DNA of 64,000 nt from Saccharospirillum sp965652395. GTDB lineage: Bacteria; Pseudomonadota; Gammaproteobacteria; Pseudomonadales; Natronospirillaceae. The stretch spans positions 1-64,000 of the forward strand of contig CBFGUW010000016.1 of assembly GCA_965652395.1 (NCBI GenBank), given 5' to 3'. Below, one piece after another: positions 61,298 through 64,000 of this stretch. The notes under the pieces are model-generated. The model saw nothing but the letters and a program-made list of their open reading frames with translations, was not told where the DNA came from and searched no databases. A program made the position numbers and the translations under genes. Each line of letters starts with the position of its first letter. The stretch's first letter is position 1.

Positions 61298-64000
61298 TTA
61301 AAACCCACTTACCATAATTGGTATAACACCTTTGCTTACAGCCTTGGCATTCAACAGCTTACTCAAGCTGGCCTGGTGGCTGCCTTTCCCTGCATAGAGA
61401 GCAAGAAATATAGCCGTCTTCGTATAAACCCGATCATCAGCGAATTGAATTATCTCGTCAAACTGCTCTCGGTTATACCCCCCATTTTTCACGTAAGCAT
61501 TGTAGAACGTCTTCAATGAGAGTTTGGTTTCACCAATCAAGTAGGCCTTTATACGCTCGTGCCCTTTCTTACCAAGGTCCTTGGGCTCGGTTTTGGAAAG
61601 AATAAAGTCTGGCTTTTTGTACCCTGGAGGCGCAAAGTTGCCGCCACCACCCGGGCAGCCGTAGCCATTGTTGAAGGCATAGCCACCACTAATGGCGGGC
61701 TCAAACCACACCACGTCCCGCATGACATCCGGAACAACAGAACAGATCAGGTTCTGAACCTTCTGCTCCCAAATCTGGCCCGCCTTGCCAGGGTTATCCA
61801 CTCCGATAAAGCCCCAAGGATTAAAGGACGACAGCGCCGTGAAGTTTTTCAACTGGCTGGCAACGAGTGATCCGACCACGCTTCGCGCTTTGTCGATCAG
61901 ATAATCCTTGGCGATGTTCACTGCGATGGAGCGCAATGTGGCCTGAATGTTAATGCTGATATTGACGCTGACCAGGGTGAACCGCCCAGACGGATCCGAG
62001 TTCACGTAGGGGTTGGCGTTCGCAAACAGATAACGGTTCAGGCTTTCCGGTTCGTAATAATCCGGCTCAGCCGGATCCGCCGCGAGGAAACGACCCGTTT
62101 CGGGATCGTAGTCGCGGGCACGCAGATCGTAGAGCCCCGTGGCGGCTTCCTTCCACTGACCGTGGAAACGGAAGTCACCCCCAGCAGAGCCGGGTAGAGA
62201 CATATTGCCACTCAGGTCAAGTTCGCGACCAAAAGCATCGTACTTGACGGAGCCAACCAGGTTTCCAGCCTGATCAGTGATGCCGATAACCGACCCCATA
62301 CCATCGGTCAGGTAGTAGTAGGTGTCTCCGCCTGCCAGCCTCTGTACCGGTTGATCGCCGGCATACACATAGGTCTGCACAATGTTTGACTGATCATCGA
62401 CTATGGCCTGCGGGTTTTCATATACGCCGTTTGGAGAAGCGGCCTTGAGGAAGCGGCGCACCGCACCATCGGAAGTGGATGCTTCAATTCGGCGTCCCGA
62501 ACCATCGTAACGATAGGTGGTTGTAGTACCGCCAACGGTGGCGCTGCGGATCTGACCATCAAAGTTATACGTCAGGCCCGCGTCCAGACCGTTCCGGTCA
62601 ATTTGATCGACACGTCCATTCGCATCATAGCCATAAGTCTGATTCTCCAGGCTATCGGATGCGGATACCAAGCGATTACCAGCCTGATAGGTGTAGTCCA
62701 TACGCTCGCCATCGACAATACGCGCGGTACGGTTACCCACAGCATCGTACTCATAGGTCAGGTGATGAGTGAGCACGCCGCCAGCGGTGTAAAAACGTTC
62801 ATCACTGATGCGCAGTGCCGCGTCGTAAGTCAAATCGACATAGCTACCGTCCTGCCAACTGATTCGGGTAGGCTCGCCCCCGACCGCGCGCTGATATTGC
62901 ACAGAGCTGATCACGCTGCCACCCGCCGAGCGGTGAATAACAGCCGTAACTTGGTCACGCGTATCGTATTGGTATTCCGTGGACACGCCATTTGGCAGAG
63001 TCTTGTCGGTGAGGCGCCCGGCTTCGTCGTAAACAAAGGTGGTCTCCTGACCGTTGGGGTCGACCAGTGTGGTCAGGCGGCCGGTGCCATCGTACTGATA
63101 TCCGATGGTTTGTTGCTGGGAGCCATCGGCGTTGGTGATGGTCTGGCCGGTGATCCGACCGACCTGATCGTAGACGTAGACTATGCTTTCACCGGTGCTG
63201 CTTGTGTATTGGGTGATTCTACCCGCGGAATCGTAATCGTATTGGGCCGTTCCCAATTCATCCGTCGACGTCAGCAGGTTGCCACCCGGGCCCCAGCCAT
63301 AGGAGTAAGAAACGCCGCTGGACCGGCTGTCGTTCGTTACCCGGTTCTGGTCGTCGTAGGTGAAGGTTTTAACATCACCCGAGGACAACGAAACAGTGGC
63401 AACATTGCGAGCGGCATCGAAGCCAATCTGCTTCTGGGTTCCGTCCGCAAAGGTGACGGCCGATACTTCGCCAAAGGCGTCGTAGGTGAAGTCGATGATT
63501 TGCTGCAGCGGATCTTCAATCTGACTGATACCGTCGTCGCCATAGGCGTAAGTGGTTTCCGCTCCCGCGAAATCGCCAGCGGAGGTCAGACGACCGCTGG
63601 CGTCATAACCAAACTGACGGGTGCGACCGGCTTCATCGGTGAAAGAAGTCGGCAGGTCGCCACCATCCAACTGTTCGGTGGGCACCAGGTACGTCCAGGA
63701 ACGATCGGTCCCATCCGCATTCACAATTCGGGTAACCAGGCCATGGCCGTTGCTCTCGGTCGTCATCGTCCGATTCAACGGATCGGTGACCGATACTTCC
63801 TTGGGCGTGTAAACATAGCTCCAGGTTCCACCTTCCGCGTCGGTCATCGTTTTCTGACGGCCATCGGGGTAGTAACTGAACTCAACTCGGCTCCCTTCGG
63901 CGTCAATGATGGCGGTCACCCGACCATTACCGTCGCGTTCATAGTGTGTCAGATGGCCCAGGGGATCACGTTCACTCGCCAAGCGACCCGCCGCATCGTA
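61298..64000 (-). CDS. RHS/YD-repeat polymorphic toxin, 3' part (partial)
   Basis: The gene runs off the window; at least 901 residues are seen, beginning YDAAGRLASERDPLGHL. About 600 residues are YD/RHS repeats (YDxxGR motifs) that form a shell. The core end motif ARDYDPETGRFLAADPAEPDYYEPESLNRY ends the conserved part. The variable tip (last about 200 residues) has WEQKV, KPDFIL and IGETKLSLKTF, the E...D...ExK pattern of a PD-(D/E)XK nuclease, followed by EQFDEIIQFADDRVYT. It would cut DNA in rival cells, probably after type VI secretion or other export. The N-terminal part and any PAAR or secretion signals are not visible here. Confidence 0.9.
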   Translation of the reverse strand, partial: YDAAGRLASERDPLGHLTHYERDGNGRVTAIIDAEGSRVEFSYYPDGRQKTMTDAEGGTWSYVYTPKEVSVTDPLNRTMTTESNGHGLVTRIVNADGTDRSWTYLVPTEQLDGGDLPTSFTDEAGRTRQFGYDASGRLTSAGDFAGAETTYAYGDDGISQIEDPLQQIIDFTYDAFGEVSAVTFADGTQKQIGFDAARNVATVSLSSGDVKTFTYDDQNRVTNDSRSSGVSYSYGWGPGGNLLTSTDELGTAQYDYDSAGRITQYTSSTGESIVYVYDQVGRITGQTITNADGSQQQTIGYQYDGTGRLTTLVDPNGQETTFVYDEAGRLTDKTLPNGVSTEYQYDTRDQVTAVIHRSAGGSVISSVQYQRAVGGEPTRISWQDGSYVDLTYDAALRISDERFYTAGGVLTHHLTYEYDAVGNRTARIVDGERMDYTYQAGNRLVSASDSLENQTYGYDANGRVDQIDRNGLDAGLTYNFDGQIRSATVGGTTTTYRYDGSGRRIEASTSDGAVRRFLKAASPNGVYENPQAIVDDQSNIVQTYVYAGDQPVQRLAGGDTYYYLTDGMGSVIGITDQAGNLVGSVKYDAFGRELDLSGNMSLPGSAGGDFRFHGQWKEAATGLYDLRARDYDPETGRFLAADPAEPDYYEPESLNRYLFANANPYVNSDPSGRFTLVSVNISINIQATLRSIAVNIAKDYLIDKARSVVGSLVASQLKNFTALSSFNPWGFIGVDNPGKAGQIWEQKVQNLICSVVPDVMRDVVWFEPAISGGYAFNNGYGCPGGGGNFAPPGYKKPDFILSKTEPKDLGKKGHERIKAYLIGETKLSLKTFYNAYVKNGGYNREQFDEIIQFADDRVYTKTAIFLALYAGKGSHQASLSKLLNAKAVSKGVIPIMVSGF

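Overview
This window looks like a chromosomal segment of a gammaproteobacterium of the Oceanospirillales/Pseudomonadales type. The core blocks tatABC-hisE-ubiB-ubiJ-ubiE, hemB/trxA/rho, and yheS/TIGR02444/algP with an rsd/algQ homologue resemble the gene neighbourhoods of Pseudomonas and marine relatives. A TRAP transporter and many dispersed palindromic intergenic repeats also fit a marine heterotroph. I cannot name the genus. No rRNA, tRNA, CRISPR array, insertion sequence or phage was seen.

Region by region. (1) 1-4500: a PhnB-like protein, a secreted double OB-fold protein, and a leftward metal-uptake-like operon (small CxxC protein, DUF2796/ZrgA-like His-rich protein, ABC ATPase, FtsX-type permease) behind a Zur-box-like palindrome. 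(2) 4975-20012: the main find, a five-gene rightward biosynthetic cluster. It encodes an AT-less KS-DH-ACP polyketide synthase, an NRPS (TubC-like docking, atypical cyclization domain, A, PCP, TE), a second NRPS (TubC-like docking, canonical cyclization domain, A, PCP, reductase) and two GMC oxidoreductases. Both A domains read as cysteine-specific, so a thiazoline/thiazolidine-containing product is predicted. (3) 20009-24900: a gluconate operon (TRAP dctP-dctQ-dctM, gntK, gntR) behind two perfect GntR-type operators and interrupted by a 94-bp tandem repeat. (4) 25000-35400: a secreted EF-hand-like protein, a Gfo/Idh/MocA oxidoreductase, a small membrane protein, tatABC, hisE, the ubiquinone genes, hemB, trxA and rho. 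(5) 35400-41600: a duplicated hairpin unit, a secreted astacin-like protease with a partner lipoprotein, recQ, and a TetR/SDR divergent pair. (6) 41600-60000: housekeeping and regulatory genes (ClpP paralogue, yheS, algP, parA, WD40 lipoprotein, rsd/algQ, FliL-like, RMF-like, gshA, tex, a GGDEF/EAL protein, mnmH, an FAD-SelD fusion). (7) 60000-64000: the 3' end of an RHS polymorphic toxin with a PD-(D/E)XK nuclease-like tip, followed by two small genes that are immunity candidates.

How they may work together. The biosynthetic cluster is transcribed away from the zinc-type uptake operon and shares its intergenic region. This allows, but does not prove, the idea that the product is a zinc- or other metal-binding thiazoline compound. 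The module chemistry is unusual: the KS lacks one catalytic His, there is no AT or KR, the first cyclization domain has lost two motif residues, and two successive NRPSs each carry their own release domain. This makes a simple collinear prediction unsafe and is the best candidate for undescribed biology here. All motif calls come from reading the sequence; no database search was run.
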